From: Variovorax sp. PBS-H4
GTDB taxonomy: Bacteria; Pseudomonadota; Gammaproteobacteria; Burkholderiales; Burkholderiaceae_C
Reading direction: 5' to 3'
DNA length: 64,000 bases
NCBI RefSeq assembly: GCF_901827205.1
Contig: NZ_LR594675.1
Location: 2,046,001-2,110,000, forward strand
Shown here: one piece after another, positions 1 through 7,911 of the stretch
Position numbering within the stretch: the stretch's first letter is position 1
Layout: each line of letters starts with the position of its first letter
Translations under genes and position numbers: made by a program
Notes under the pieces: generated by a model
Seen by the model: the letters and a program-made list of their open reading frames with translations, nothing else
Told to the model about the DNA's origin: nothing
Databases searched by the model: none

Positions 1-736
1 GCACTTCCAGCGGGGTATTGCCTGCGCCGGCACCAAGGCCCGCCACCGACGCGTCGATGCGCGACGCGCCCGCCTCGATCGCAGCGATCGAGTTCGCCAC
101 GCCCATGCCCAGGTTGTGGTGTCCATGGAAGCCGATCTCCGTCGACGGCTGCAGCGCATCGCGCAGCGCCGACGTGGCCGCCGTCACCTCGTGCGGCAGC
201 ATGTGGCCGGCCGAGTCGGTGATGTAGATCGTCTGCGCGCCCGCGGCCTCCATGATCCTGGCCTGCTGCGCCAGCGTGGCCGGCTCGGCCAGGTGCGCCA
301 TCATCAGGAAGCCCGTGGTGTCCATGCCCAGTTTGCGCGCCAGCGCGATGTGCTGCGGCGAGGTATCGGCTTCGGTGCACAGCGTCGCGACGTGCACGCT
401 GCGGGCGCCCGAGGCGTGCGCGGATTGCAGCTCGCGCATCGTCCCCATCCCTGGAATCAGCAACACCGAGACCTTCGCCTGCTTCATCCTCGGGACCACC
501 GCCTCGAGGTACTCCTCGTTGCTGGCAAGAGCGAAGCCGTGCAGCAGCGAGTTGCCGCCGACGCCCATGCCGTGCGTCACCTGGATGATGGGGACGCGCG
601 CGGCGTCCAGCGCGGTCGCGACCTGCACCATCTGCTCGATGGAGATCTGGTCGCGCTTGGCGTGCATGCCATCGCGCAGGCACATGTCGTGCAGCAGGAT
701 GCGCCCGCCGTGGAAGGTGGATCGCTGGCCGGTCAT
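1..736 (-). CDS. 4-hydroxy-2-oxovalerate aldolase (3' end beyond window)
   Basis: DmpG/BphI-type class II aldolase that splits 4-hydroxy-2-oxo acids into pyruvate and an aldehyde in the last steps of meta-cleavage pathways. The visible 245 residues begin MTGQRSTFHGGRILLHDMC and include the metal/base motif LRDGMHAKRD, the stretch IQVTHGMGVGG and the metal-binding region GFHGHHNLGMGVANS. The reading frame is open to the left edge, so about the last 100 residues are missing from this window. The ATG overlaps the stop of the acetaldehyde dehydrogenase gene as ATGA. Known aldolase/dehydrogenase pairs form a channelling complex, which fits this coupling. Its natural substrate chain length cannot be read from the sequence. 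Confidence 0.93.
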   Translation of the reverse strand, partial: MTGQRSTFHGGRILLHDMCLRDGMHAKRDQISIEQMVQVATALDAARVPIIQVTHGMGVGGNSLLHGFALASNEEYLEAVVPRMKQAKVSVLLIPGMGTMRELQSAHASGARSVHVATLCTEADTSPQHIALARKLGMDTTGFLMMAHLAEPATLAQQARIMEAAGAQTIYITDSAGHMLPHEVTAATSALRDALQPSTEIGFHGHHNLGMGVANSIAAIEAGASRIDASVAGLGAGAGNTPLEV

Positions 737-1635
737 TGGAAGGTTTCCTCGCGTTGCAGGGTGCGGGCGAACGCTTCCGCCGTCCGGGCAGCGGCCGCAG
801 TCATGATGTCCAGGTTGCCGGCGTAGCGCGGCAGGTAGTCGCCGGCACCGGCAACTTCCATGAAGATGGCGACCCGGCTACCGTCGAAGACGGGGCCGTT
901 CACCAGGCGGTAGCCGGGGACGTACTCCTGCACTTTGGCCACCATCGCCAGCACGGAGTCGCGAATGCGCGCCTCTTCCGGGGTGTGGTCGGTGAGGCAG
1001 TAGATCGTGTTGCGCATGATCACCGGCGGGTCGGCCGGGTTGATCACGACCATGGCCTTGCCCTTTCGGGCACCGCCCCCCGCGCAAATGGCCGCGGATG
1101 TGGTGTAGGTGAACTCGTCCAGGTTGGCCCGGGTGCCAGGCCCGACCGAGCGCGAGGACAGACTGGCGACGATCTCCGCATAGCCGACGTCCTGCACCTG
1201 GGTCACCGCCTTGACCATCGGGATGGTCGCCTGCCCGGCACACGAGATCATGTTGACGTTGGGCGCCTGGGCCTGCGCCAGCTGCGCGAGGTTGATCGTC
1301 GGCAGGCACATCGGGCCGATTGCCGCCGGCGTGAGGTCGATCACCTGCACGTTCAACGCGTTCAGCTTGCGCGAGTTCTCGGCATGCACGTAGGCGCTGG
1401 TGGCATCGAAGGCGATGCGCACCGCGTCGTGCGCCACGTGCGGCAGCAGCGCGTCGACACCGCCGGCGGACGTCTTCAGGCCCAGTGCGCGGGCACGCTG
1501 CAGGCCGTCGGAGCGTTCGTCGATGCCGATCATCCAGACCGGCTTCAGCACGGGGCTGCGCAGCAGCTTGTACGCGAGATCGGTGCCGATGTTGCCCGAC
1601 CCGATGATTGCGCAGGCTATCTTCTCCATGGTCAT
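733..1635 (-). CDS. Acetaldehyde dehydrogenase (acylating)
   Basis: Cytoplasmic DmpF/BphJ/MhpF-type enzyme (300 aa) converting the aldehyde released by the partner aldolase, with CoA and NAD+, into an acyl-CoA. The N-terminal Rossmann motif is IIGSGNIGTDL. The catalytic cysteine lies in NMISCAGQATIPMVKAV. The C-terminal part contains the family stretch NTIYCLTD. I chose the ATG at 1635 (MTMEKIACAI) because it overlaps the upstream nitroreductase stop as ATGA. The ATG at 1629 is an in-frame alternative two codons later. Position between aldolase and nitroreductase in one coupled operon makes the assignment firm. Confidence 0.94.
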   Translation of the reverse strand: MTMEKIACAIIGSGNIGTDLAYKLLRSPVLKPVWMIGIDERSDGLQRARALGLKTSAGGVDALLPHVAHDAVRIAFDATSAYVHAENSRKLNALNVQVIDLTPAAIGPMCLPTINLAQLAQAQAPNVNMISCAGQATIPMVKAVTQVQDVGYAEIVASLSSRSVGPGTRANLDEFTYTTSAAICAGGGARKGKAMVVINPADPPVIMRNTIYCLTDHTPEEARIRDSVLAMVAKVQEYVPGYRLVNGPVFDGSRVAIFMEVAGAGDYLPRYAGNLDIMTAAAARTAEAFARTLQREETFQ

Positions 1636-2348
1636 TCCTCGTCCCAGTGAAAGGTGGTGAAGCAGCCGATCTCGGCGCGCGGGGTGCGCGCGAGATTGGC
1701 GGGGTGGTCCAGGTCGGCGTGCCCGATCGATACGCCGCAGACCACAAGTTCGTTGTCGTCGAGGCCCAGCGTGCGCCGGACCAGGTTGCCGTAGTTCGAG
1801 AACGCCGCCTGCGCGCAGGTGTGCAGGCCGAAGGCGCGCGCTGCGATCATCAGCGTCTGCACGAAGGCGCCGATGTCGATCCAGCTGCCGTGCTCCATGT
1901 CGCGGCCCATGGTGACGATCAGGCCGAGCGGCGCGCCGAAGAAGTTGTAGTTGGTACCACGGTAGGCGTGCGCCGCCTCGCGGTCGCCCCGCGCGATGCC
2001 GAGCGACTCGTACAGCAGCCAGCCGGTCTTGCGTCGGCGTTCGAGAAAGGGCGCGCGCCAGACCTTCGGGTAGTAGTGGTACTCGGGCCGGGCCTCGGCG
2101 CCGCCGTCGTGCGCTTCGAGCAGCACGCGCGAGAGCTCGCGCCGCTTCGTGCCTTGCACCACGTGCACGTTCCAAGGCTGGATATTGCTGCCGCTCGGCG
2201 CCATGCCGGCCAGCGTGAGCAACTGCTCGATGGTGGCGCGCGGCACAGGGTCGGGCCGGAAGGCCCGGATGCTGCGCCGGCTGGCGATCGCCTCCAGCGC
2301 GGCGCCGACCGGCTGGACGCCGTCGTTGCCAAGTGCCGCGGTCAGCAT
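1632..2348 (-). CDS. Nitroreductase family protein
   Basis: FMN-dependent nitroreductase-fold protein of 238 aa. Family features are the N-terminal SRRSIRAFRPDPVPRATIEQ, the flavin-binding GSNIQPWNVHVV and a C-terminal stretch CGVSIGHAD close to the usual G-x-x-x-G-x region. The ATG at 2348 lies inside the end of the CoA-transferase gene (7-base overlap), so translation is probably coupled. In this context it may reduce an unsaturated or nitro substituent of the catabolic substrate, but the substrate is unknown. Members of the family also act on quinones and flavins. Confidence 0.85.
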   Translation of the reverse strand: MLTAALGNDGVQPVGAALEAIASRRSIRAFRPDPVPRATIEQLLTLAGMAPSGSNIQPWNVHVVQGTKRRELSRVLLEAHDGGAEARPEYHYYPKVWRAPFLERRRKTGWLLYESLGIARGDREAAHAYRGTNYNFFGAPLGLIVTMGRDMEHGSWIDIGAFVQTLMIAARAFGLHTCAQAAFSNYGNLVRRTLGLDDNELVVCGVSIGHADLDHPANLARTPRAEIGCFTTFHWDEE

Positions 2349-3526
2349 ACGGCCCGCCGCGACTTCAGTTCGGCGATACGCGCTTCGCCGAGTCCCGCTT
2401 CGCGCAGCACTTCGTCGGTATGCTGCCCGAGCGCGGGTGCGGCGCGCGGCTGCGCGAGCGGCGAGCCGGTGTAGCAGATCGGGTAGCGGAAGCCGCGGTA
2501 CCTCCCCACCGACGGGTGCCGGTACTCGCCGACGTGGTCCTCGGCGAGCACCTGCGGGTGGTCGAACATCGCTTCGATCGGACGGGCGACGGCGCAGGGC
2601 ACCTCGGGAGTGAGAAGGCGTTCCCACTCTTCGGCGCTGCGGCTGGCGAGCGCCGCGGTGAGACGGAGCGTGATCTCCTTCACCGCCGCGGAGCGCTTTC
2701 GCACGCTGTCGTAGCGCGGCTCGTCCGCGAGGTCCTCGCAGCCCACGATGCGGCAGAGCGATTGCCAGAAATGCGGCGTGGTCGCCGAGATGTAGATGTG
2801 GCCCTGCTTCGTCGGGAAGATGGTGTTGACACCGGTCGAGCGGATGTTGCGCTCGGCCTCGGCATCTTCGCGCTCGCCCCAGACGAAGCGGCCCGACTGC
2901 ATGCACAGCGCCGCCGCCAGCAGGGAGGTGCCGAGCTGCTGGCCAAGACCCGTGCGTTCGCGGTGGTAGAGCGCGCCGGCCACGCCCATCGCGAGGAGCG
3001 AGGCCGCAAAGTAGTCGACGACCGAGCCGTGCACGATCTGCGGCGCCTCGCCGTCTTCGGCCTGTCCGGTGCAGATGCCGGTCATGGTCTGCAGCACCTG
3101 GTCGAAGCCGGCGCGCTCACGCATCGGTCCGGTGCTGCCGTAGCCGCTGAGGGTGGCGTAGATGAGGCGCGGATTCAATACGCTCATCTCGTCATAGCCG
3201 ATGCCAAGCCGCTCGGCGACGCCGTTGCGAAAGTTGTGCACCAGCACGTCGACCTGCGCGACGAGCTGCTTCAGCAGCGCAAGGCCATCGGCGCTCTTCA
3301 GGTCGATGACGATGCTGCGCTTGCCGCGGTTGGCACCGACGAAGAGCCGACACTCGCCGTCGAGCGTCGACGGGTAATTGCGCAGGTTGTCACCGTCGGG
3401 CGGCTCCACCTTGACGACGTCGGCGCCGAGATCGGCGAGCAGCGAGCAGCCGTAGGGGCCGGCGATGTAGGCGCTGAGGTCCAGCACTCGGATGCTGGAC
3501 AGTACTGGAGAAGGTGTGTCGCTCAT
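2342..3526 (-). CDS. Class III CoA-transferase (CaiB/BaiF family)
   Basis: Transfers CoA between carboxylic acids, probably activating the substrate of this operon. The 394-residue product opens with the family signature IRVLDLSAYIAGPYGCSLLADLGADVVKVE in overlapping short blocks, followed by NRGKRSIVIDLK, VDVLVHNFRNGVAERLG and YATLSGYGSTGP. The catalytic aspartate is expected in the GFDQVLQTMTG region. I placed the start at the ATG at 3526 (MSDTPSPVL), which gives the usual distance to the first motif. An ATG at 3556 would add ten residues with no family resemblance. First gene of the leftward operon, divergent from a LysR gene. Confidence 0.9.
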   Translation of the reverse strand: MSDTPSPVLSSIRVLDLSAYIAGPYGCSLLADLGADVVKVEPPDGDNLRNYPSTLDGECRLFVGANRGKRSIVIDLKSADGLALLKQLVAQVDVLVHNFRNGVAERLGIGYDEMSVLNPRLIYATLSGYGSTGPMRERAGFDQVLQTMTGICTGQAEDGEAPQIVHGSVVDYFAASLLAMGVAGALYHRERTGLGQQLGTSLLAAALCMQSGRFVWGEREDAEAERNIRSTGVNTIFPTKQGHIYISATTPHFWQSLCRIVGCEDLADEPRYDSVRKRSAAVKEITLRLTAALASRSAEEWERLLTPEVPCAVARPIEAMFDHPQVLAEDHVGEYRHPSVGRYRGFRYPICYTGSPLAQPRAAPALGQHTDEVLREAGLGEARIAELKSRRAVC

Positions 3527-3584
3527 GACAGTGGAAGAGGCGCGAAGTGGATGCACCGATTACAGGCGGCACGACCTCTCGCAC

Positions 3585-3602
3585 ATAGGCGCCGCGGCCT
3601 AT
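3585..3602. promoter_or_regulatory. Dyad ATAGGC-N6-GCCTAT in divergent promoter
   Basis: Perfect six-base inverted repeat about 60 to 76 bases upstream of the CoA-transferase start and just left of the LysR box. It may be the activation half of a bipartite LysR site. Function is inferred only from position and symmetry. Confidence 0.4.
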
Positions 3603-3609
3603 CGGTGCT

Positions 3610-3624
3610 ATAAGCAACCGTTAT
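3610..3624. promoter_or_regulatory. Putative LysR box ATAA-N7-TTAT (T-N11-A)
   Basis: The 15-base dyad ATAAGCAACCGTTAT fits the LysR consensus T-N11-A. It recurs with 12 of 15 identities at 4576-4590 ahead of the lyase gene, and a looser dyad lies at 6600-6614 ahead of the Bug gene. It overlaps an in-frame ATG at 3623 of the LysR gene, which argues that the true LysR start lies downstream. Confidence 0.55.
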
Positions 3625-3658
3625 GAACCTGCGACGCGGCACTACGGCTCCGGGCAAG

Positions 3659-4579
3659 GTGGATTTGACGATGGTCCACACCCTCAAGGCCTTGTTCGAT
3701 ACCGGCCAGGTGTCGAAGGCCGCTGAACGCTTGGGGGTGAGCCAGCCTTCGGTGAGCCAGAACCTCAAGCGGCTGCGCGACTATTTCGGCGACCCGCTGT
3801 TCGTGCGCAGCGGCAACCGGCTCTACCCCACGCCGCGCGCGATGGCGCTGGAGCCCACGGTCGCGCGGCTGGCGCGCGACATCGGGCTGATCTCGCAGCA
3901 GCCCGAGGCTTTCGACCCCGCGACGGCCAACCGCTCCTTCATCGTGAGCTTCACCGACATCGCGGAATTCATGGTGCTGCCGCGGCTGGGATCGGACCTG
4001 CTGCGCGAGGCGCCCGGCTGCAACCTGCTGAGCGTGCGGCCGACGATCCAGCGCATGCAGGAAGCGCTGGAGCAGGGTGAAGTAGACGTCGCCGCCGGCA
4101 CGCTGCACGGCACCGACGTCACGCTGCGCCAGCAGCGACTGGGCGAATACACCTTCGTCTGCCTGGTGTCGCTCCGCGGCCGCTGGGCACGCAAGCCGCT
4201 CACGCTCACGGACTACCGGGACGCGCCGCACGTCATGGTGCCTCGCACCTCGGACGCCGTCGATCCCATTGCCCAGCGGCTCGAACTGCAAGGAGTGCAC
4301 CGCCGGATCGCGGTGACGGTGGCCAATCACTTTGCCGCCTGCAGCGCCGTCGAGCAGACCGACCTGCTGTTCACCGTGCCACAACATGTGGCTGGCCACT
4401 TGGCGAAGCTGTTCCATTTGCGTGTGGTCCCGCTGCCGATCGACCTCGGCACCGTGGTGACGCGGATCGTCTGGCACGAGCGGTTCCACCACGATCCGGG
4501 CAATCTCTGGCTGCGCAAGCGCGTGGAGCGCATCTACCGCGCCGTCGTACCGCAGCAGAAGACGTTGCTGGCGCAATAA
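3659..4579 (+). CDS. LysR-family transcriptional regulator
   Basis: DNA-binding regulator of about 306 aa. The N-terminal winged helix-turn-helix is clear (VSKAAERLGVSQPSVSQNL), followed by DPLFVRSGNRLYPTPRA, the family linker motif, and a C-terminal effector domain. I chose the GTG at 3659 because it gives the family-typical opening V/M-D-L-T at the usual distance from the helix-turn-helix. The ATG at 3623 would add 12 residues and sits inside a T-N11-A box. Neither start has a good ribosome binding site. The divergent CoA-transferase operon and the downstream lyase are the likely targets. Confidence 0.88.
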   Translation: MDLTMVHTLKALFDTGQVSKAAERLGVSQPSVSQNLKRLRDYFGDPLFVRSGNRLYPTPRAMALEPTVARLARDIGLISQQPEAFDPATANRSFIVSFTDIAEFMVLPRLGSDLLREAPGCNLLSVRPTIQRMQEALEQGEVDVAAGTLHGTDVTLRQQRLGEYTFVCLVSLRGRWARKPLTLTDYRDAPHVMVPRTSDAVDPIAQRLELQGVHRRIAVTVANHFAACSAVEQTDLLFTVPQHVAGHLAKLFHLRVVPLPIDLGTVVTRIVWHERFHHDPGNLWLRKRVERIYRAVVPQQKTLLAQ

Positions 4580-4590
4580 GCAGCAGTTAT
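4576..4590. promoter_or_regulatory. Putative LysR box upstream of the CitE-like gene
   Basis: ATAAGCAGCAGTTAT matches the LysR-promoter dyad in both arms (ATAA...TTAT, T-N11-A). It spans the LysR stop codon and ends 57 bases before the lyase ATG, a usual distance for an activator site. Confidence 0.5.
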
Positions 4591-4647
4591 GGGGTGCATA
4601 GGGCACGCCGTCTTGCGCGCGGGGACGCGCGTCTGCCCAATGACCGC

Positions 4648-5532
4648 ATGCAGAACGCAATCGCACCCCTCTTCGTTCCTGGACACAAGGAACGCCTGCG
4701 CGACAAGGCGCTCACCCTGGGCCTGACGGCGCTGCTGGTCGACCTGGAAGATGCCGTCCCTGGCGCCGAGAAGGAGGCCGCACGGCGCGGCGCGCGCGCG
4801 CTGTTGGCGCAGGCGCCGGGTGTGTGCCAGGTGCGCATCAATCCCCTGCAGATCGCGCGCGGTTTTGGCACAGGCTGCGGGCGCGAGGATCTCGCGGCCG
4901 TCGTGCGATCAGGCATCGCCGGAATCGTGGCGCCCAAGATCGACACGGTGGACGCGCTGCGGGCCGTGGATGCTGCTCTGGTGGAGGCCGAGCGTTCCGC
5001 CGGCCTGGCTGCCCACAGTGTGCCGCTGGGCGTGACGATCGAGACGGCCCTCGGCAGCGCGAACGTTCATGGGATCGCCGGCGCGCGGCTCACGCGTCCC
5101 ATGCGCCTTCTGTTCGGCATGGGGGATCTCACCACCGATCTCGGCGTGGACTGGACGCGAGGGGAAGAGGAAGGCGCCTTGCCGCGGGCGATGATCGCCC
5201 TCGCTTCCAGGGCTGCGATGCTAGCGAAACCGTTCGACACCGTCTTCACCGACGTGGCGGACGACGAGGGGCTGCGCGCGAGCACGCGGCGCGGCAAGTC
5301 GCTCGGCTACGGCGGCAAGGCGGCCATCCATCCGAAGCAGGTGGCCGCTATCCTGGCGGTGTACCGTCCTTCGCAGGCGGAGCAAGCCTGGGCAAGGCGC
5401 GTCGTCGAAGCCGCGACGGAACGCGCTGGGCGCGGCGACGGCGCCTTCCTGCTGGAGAACCGGATGATCGACGACCCGATCGTGGCCCGCGCGCAGGATC
5501 TGCTCGCGTTCGCGGCGCAGTTCGGCGACTGA
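4648..5532 (+). CDS. HpcH/HpaI aldolase / CitE-like CoA-ester lyase
   Basis: Member of the citrate-lyase beta/malyl-CoA lyase superfamily (294 aa), a TIM-barrel enzyme that cleaves 3-hydroxy-acyl-CoA or similar esters with Mg2+. Seen motifs are LFVPGHKERLRDKAL, ALLVDLEDAVP (acidic metal/substrate loop), VRINPL, GVTIETALGSAN and the C-terminal GYGGKAAIHPKQV. The ATG at 4648 (MQNAIAPLFVPG) puts the first strand at the usual position. An upstream ATG at 4594 adds 18 residues of no family character. It stands alone after the LysR gene, with a LysR box before it. Citramalyl-CoA-type cleavage is possible but not demonstrated. Confidence 0.87.
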   Translation: MQNAIAPLFVPGHKERLRDKALTLGLTALLVDLEDAVPGAEKEAARRGARALLAQAPGVCQVRINPLQIARGFGTGCGREDLAAVVRSGIAGIVAPKIDTVDALRAVDAALVEAERSAGLAAHSVPLGVTIETALGSANVHGIAGARLTRPMRLLFGMGDLTTDLGVDWTRGEEEGALPRAMIALASRAAMLAKPFDTVFTDVADDEGLRASTRRGKSLGYGGKAAIHPKQVAAILAVYRPSQAEQAWARRVVEAATERAGRGDGAFLLENRMIDDPIVARAQDLLAFAAQFGD

Positions 5533-5556
5533 ATCAGCGCCGAACGGCGTCGGCCC

Positions 5557-6534
5557 TCAGGTCGGCGTGATGCCGTTCTGCGCCACGACCTTCTTCCACT
5601 TGGCAATCTCCGCCTGAAGGAAACGGTGGAATTGCGCCGGCGACTCCGAAGTTCCCGGCTCAGCGCCGGCGGCGCGCAGAGAGTCCACCACCAACGGGTC
5701 AGCACTCGCCTGGCGGATCGCGGCGTGCAGCCTTTCCCTGATCGCCGCCGGCGTGCCGACGGGCACCATCATGCCGTTCCAGGCCACCACGTCGAAGTCG
5801 GGCAGCCCCTGCTCCGCGACGGGCGGGACGGTCGGGTAGGCCGCGGCGCGATGGGCCGAACTGCAGGCGAGCACCTTCAGGCGACCTGCCTTTGCGTGGG
5901 GCAGGCAGGCTTGGCCGCTTTCCATCATCAGCGAGATGCGCCCTGCCATGAGGTCGTTGAGCGCCGCGGGCGAACCGTTGTAGGGGATGTGGTTCAGCCT
6001 CACGCCGGCCATGGCCTGCAGCATCTCCATCGCGAAATGCCCTGTGACGCCGTTCCCGCCGGAGCCGTAGTCGATGGCGCCGGGCTTCGCCTTCGCGAGC
6101 GCCAGCAGCTCCTGCACGCCGTGGGCGGGGAAGGCGGGGTGAGCCACCAAGAACAGCGGGCCGCTGACGAGCAGTCCCACTGGATCGAAGTCGACCAGCG
6201 GGTCGAACGGGAGCCTGCGGTACAGCGCCGGGTTGATGCTCAGTTGCCCGGACGTGCCGAATAGCAGCGTGTAGCCGTCGGCCCGCGCGGCCTTTACCTC
6301 CTGCGCGCCGAGCGAGCCGTTGGCACCGGGCTTGTTGTCGACGACGATCGCCTGCCCGAGCGCCTTGGCCATGGCCGCTGCGTAGTTGCGCGCCGCGAGG
6401 TCGGAGCTCTGGCCGGGCGGAAAGCCGACGACGAGTCGCAGCGGCCGTTCTGGCCAGCCTTGGGCGCGTGCGGAAGGGAAGATGGCGGCCAGGCTTGCGG
6501 CCGTGCCGAGTCGGAGAAGGTGGCGGCGTTTCAT
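5557..6534 (-). CDS. Bug/TctC-family tripartite tricarboxylate receptor
   Basis: Periplasmic solute-binding protein of 325 aa. The N-terminus MKRRHLLRLGTAASLAAIFPSA contains a twin-arginine-like R-R-x-L-L motif, then the mature start WPERPLRLVVGFPPGQSSDL. Family features include DNKPGANGSLGAQEV, DGYTLLFGT and the C-terminal stretch ending near W-K-K-V-V. Bug proteins bind small carboxylates and many act without a linked membrane component. No TctA/TctB genes are nearby. It faces the lyase gene convergently and has a LysR-like dyad 66 bases upstream, so it probably supplies substrate to this module. Confidence 0.9.
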   Translation of the reverse strand: MKRRHLLRLGTAASLAAIFPSARAQGWPERPLRLVVGFPPGQSSDLAARNYAAAMAKALGQAIVVDNKPGANGSLGAQEVKAARADGYTLLFGTSGQLSINPALYRRLPFDPLVDFDPVGLLVSGPLFLVAHPAFPAHGVQELLALAKAKPGAIDYGSGGNGVTGHFAMEMLQAMAGVRLNHIPYNGSPAALNDLMAGRISLMMESGQACLPHAKAGRLKVLACSSAHRAAAYPTVPPVAEQGLPDFDVVAWNGMMVPVGTPAAIRERLHAAIRQASADPLVVDSLRAAGAEPGTSESPAQFHRFLQAEIAKWKKVVAQNGITPT

Positions 6535-6599
6535 GGCGTTGCAGGTCAGTGATGCCTGCACATTAAGGACATCGTGGCCTGTCGGATAGCGATCGGCGG

Positions 6600-6614
6600 C
6601 TATACACAATATAG
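6600..6614. promoter_or_regulatory. LysR-box-like dyad CTATA-N5-TATAG
   Basis: CTATACACAATATAG is a five-base inverted repeat with T-N11-A geometry, 66 bases upstream of the Bug receptor ATG. It is less similar to the two ATAA-N7-TTAT boxes than they are to each other. Confidence 0.35.
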
Positions 6615-6730
6615 GCAAGGGTGATCTCGACGCCGAACTGCCGCGCGACGGGCTCGTCCTTCACAACGAGCGTGAGCTCCCGTGATCCGCAAAAGCCCCG
6701 CGCCTGCCACGATGGGGGCTACAGGACCAG

Positions 6731-6771
6731 AAAACGAAAAGGGTCTGCTGCAATTTCTGCAACAGACCCTT
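6731..6771 (-). terminator. Rho-independent terminator after tRNA-Thr
   Basis: Arms at 6739-6752 and 6758-6771 form a 14-base stem with one mismatch and a five-base loop. Read leftward the hairpin is followed by TTTTCGTTTT. It starts nine bases past the tRNA 3' end. Confidence 0.85.
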
Positions 6772-6779
6772 GTCTATAT

Positions 6780-6855
6780 TGGTGCCGGAGAGATGAATCG
6801 AACACCCGACCTTCTCATTACGAATGAGCTGCTCTACCGACTGAGCTACACCGGC
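6780..6855 (-). tRNA. tRNA-Thr (CGT anticodon)
   Basis: 76-nt cloverleaf with encoded CCA. The 5' end GCCGGTGTAGCTC pairs with the 3' end, with one U-U mismatch in the acceptor stem. The anticodon loop is TTCGTAA (CGT) and the T arm contains GTTCGAT. A TATAAT box lies 11 bases upstream and a strong terminator follows, so it is an independent unit. Confidence 0.95.
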
Positions 6856-6865
6856 TAAGCCTGCG

Positions 6866-6893
6866 ATTATAGCGGCTCGTGATACCCGGTCAG
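6866..6893 (-). promoter_or_regulatory. Promoter of the tRNA-Thr gene
   Basis: Leftward -10 TATAAT (6871-6866) and a weak -35 CTGACC (6893-6888) with 16-base spacing. The -10 overlaps the stop codon of fbp. Confidence 0.6.
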
Positions 6894-7874
6894 CCGCCCG
6901 ACCTCGTTCTTCGACCCCAAGACCACAGCCACGCGCTCGTGCAGCTTGGTGGGCTCCAGGTCGAGGATGCGTTGGCGGCCGTTGGTGGCGGCGCCACCCG
7001 CCTGTTCGACCAGCCAGCTCATGGGATTGGCCTCGTACATCAGGCGCAGCTTTCCGGCCTTCTCGGGTTCGCGCTTGTCCCACGGATACAGGAAGACGCC
7101 GCCGCGCATCAGGATGCGGTGCACGTCGGCCACCATGCTGGCGATCCAGCGCATGTTGAAGTCCTTGCCGCGCGGGCCGTCTTTACCAGCCAGGCATTCG
7201 TCGATGTAGCGCTTCACCGGGGCGTCCCAGTGCCGCATGTTGCTCATGTTGACGGCGAATTCCTTGGTGTCGGCCGGGATCTGGATGTCCTCCTGGGTGA
7301 GCATGAAAGATCCTTGCTCGCGGTCCAGGGTGAACATCGCGACACCGCTGCCGACGGTCAGCACCAGGGTGGTCTGCGGGCCGTAGATGCAGTAGCCGGC
7401 CGCGACCTGCTTGCTGCCGGCCTGCAGGAAGTCCGACTCCTGAACGCCGGGCGACCCCTCGGGCTTCTTCAGCACGCTGAAGATGGTGCCGATGCTGACG
7501 TTGACGTCGATGTTGCTGGAGCCGTCCAGCGGATCGAACAGCAGCAGGTACTCGCCCTGCGGGTAGCGGTTGGGCACCACGTAGATGCTGTCCATTTCCT
7601 CGCTGGCCATGGCGGCGAGGTGGCCTCCCCATTCGTTGGCTTCGATCAGCACCTCGTTGGCAATGATGTCGAGCTTCTTCTGGACTTCGCCTTGCACGTT
7701 CTCGCTCTCGGCCGAGCCGAGCACGTTGCCCAGCGCGCCCTTGTTGACGGCCTGGCTGATGCTCTTGCAGGCACGTGCCACCACTTCGAGCAGAAGCCGC
7801 AACTGGCCAGGGATCAGGCCGTCGGCGCGCTGCTGTTCGATGAGGTAGCGGGTGAGCGAAACATTCTTGGGCAT
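6867..7874 (-). CDS. fbp: Fructose-1,6-bisphosphatase class I
   Basis: Gluconeogenic enzyme hydrolysing fructose 1,6-bisphosphate to fructose 6-phosphate, cytoplasmic and Mg2+-dependent. The 335-residue length is normal. Metal and catalytic regions are visible: EANEWGG, the signature FDPLDGSSNIDVNVSIGTIF and the C-terminal YPWDKREPEKAGKLRLMYEA. The ATG at 7874 gives the standard N-terminus MPKNVSLTRYLIEQQ. It lies 37 bases after pepN in the same direction and may share its transcript. Confidence 0.97.
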   Translation of the reverse strand: MPKNVSLTRYLIEQQRADGLIPGQLRLLLEVVARACKSISQAVNKGALGNVLGSAESENVQGEVQKKLDIIANEVLIEANEWGGHLAAMASEEMDSIYVVPNRYPQGEYLLLFDPLDGSSNIDVNVSIGTIFSVLKKPEGSPGVQESDFLQAGSKQVAAGYCIYGPQTTLVLTVGSGVAMFTLDREQGSFMLTQEDIQIPADTKEFAVNMSNMRHWDAPVKRYIDECLAGKDGPRGKDFNMRWIASMVADVHRILMRGGVFLYPWDKREPEKAGKLRLMYEANPMSWLVEQAGGAATNGRQRILDLEPTKLHERVAVVLGSKNEVGRLTGYHEPL

Positions 7875-7911
7875 TCATTGACTCCAGGGGGAAGCTGTCG
7901 ATTCGGGTGGC

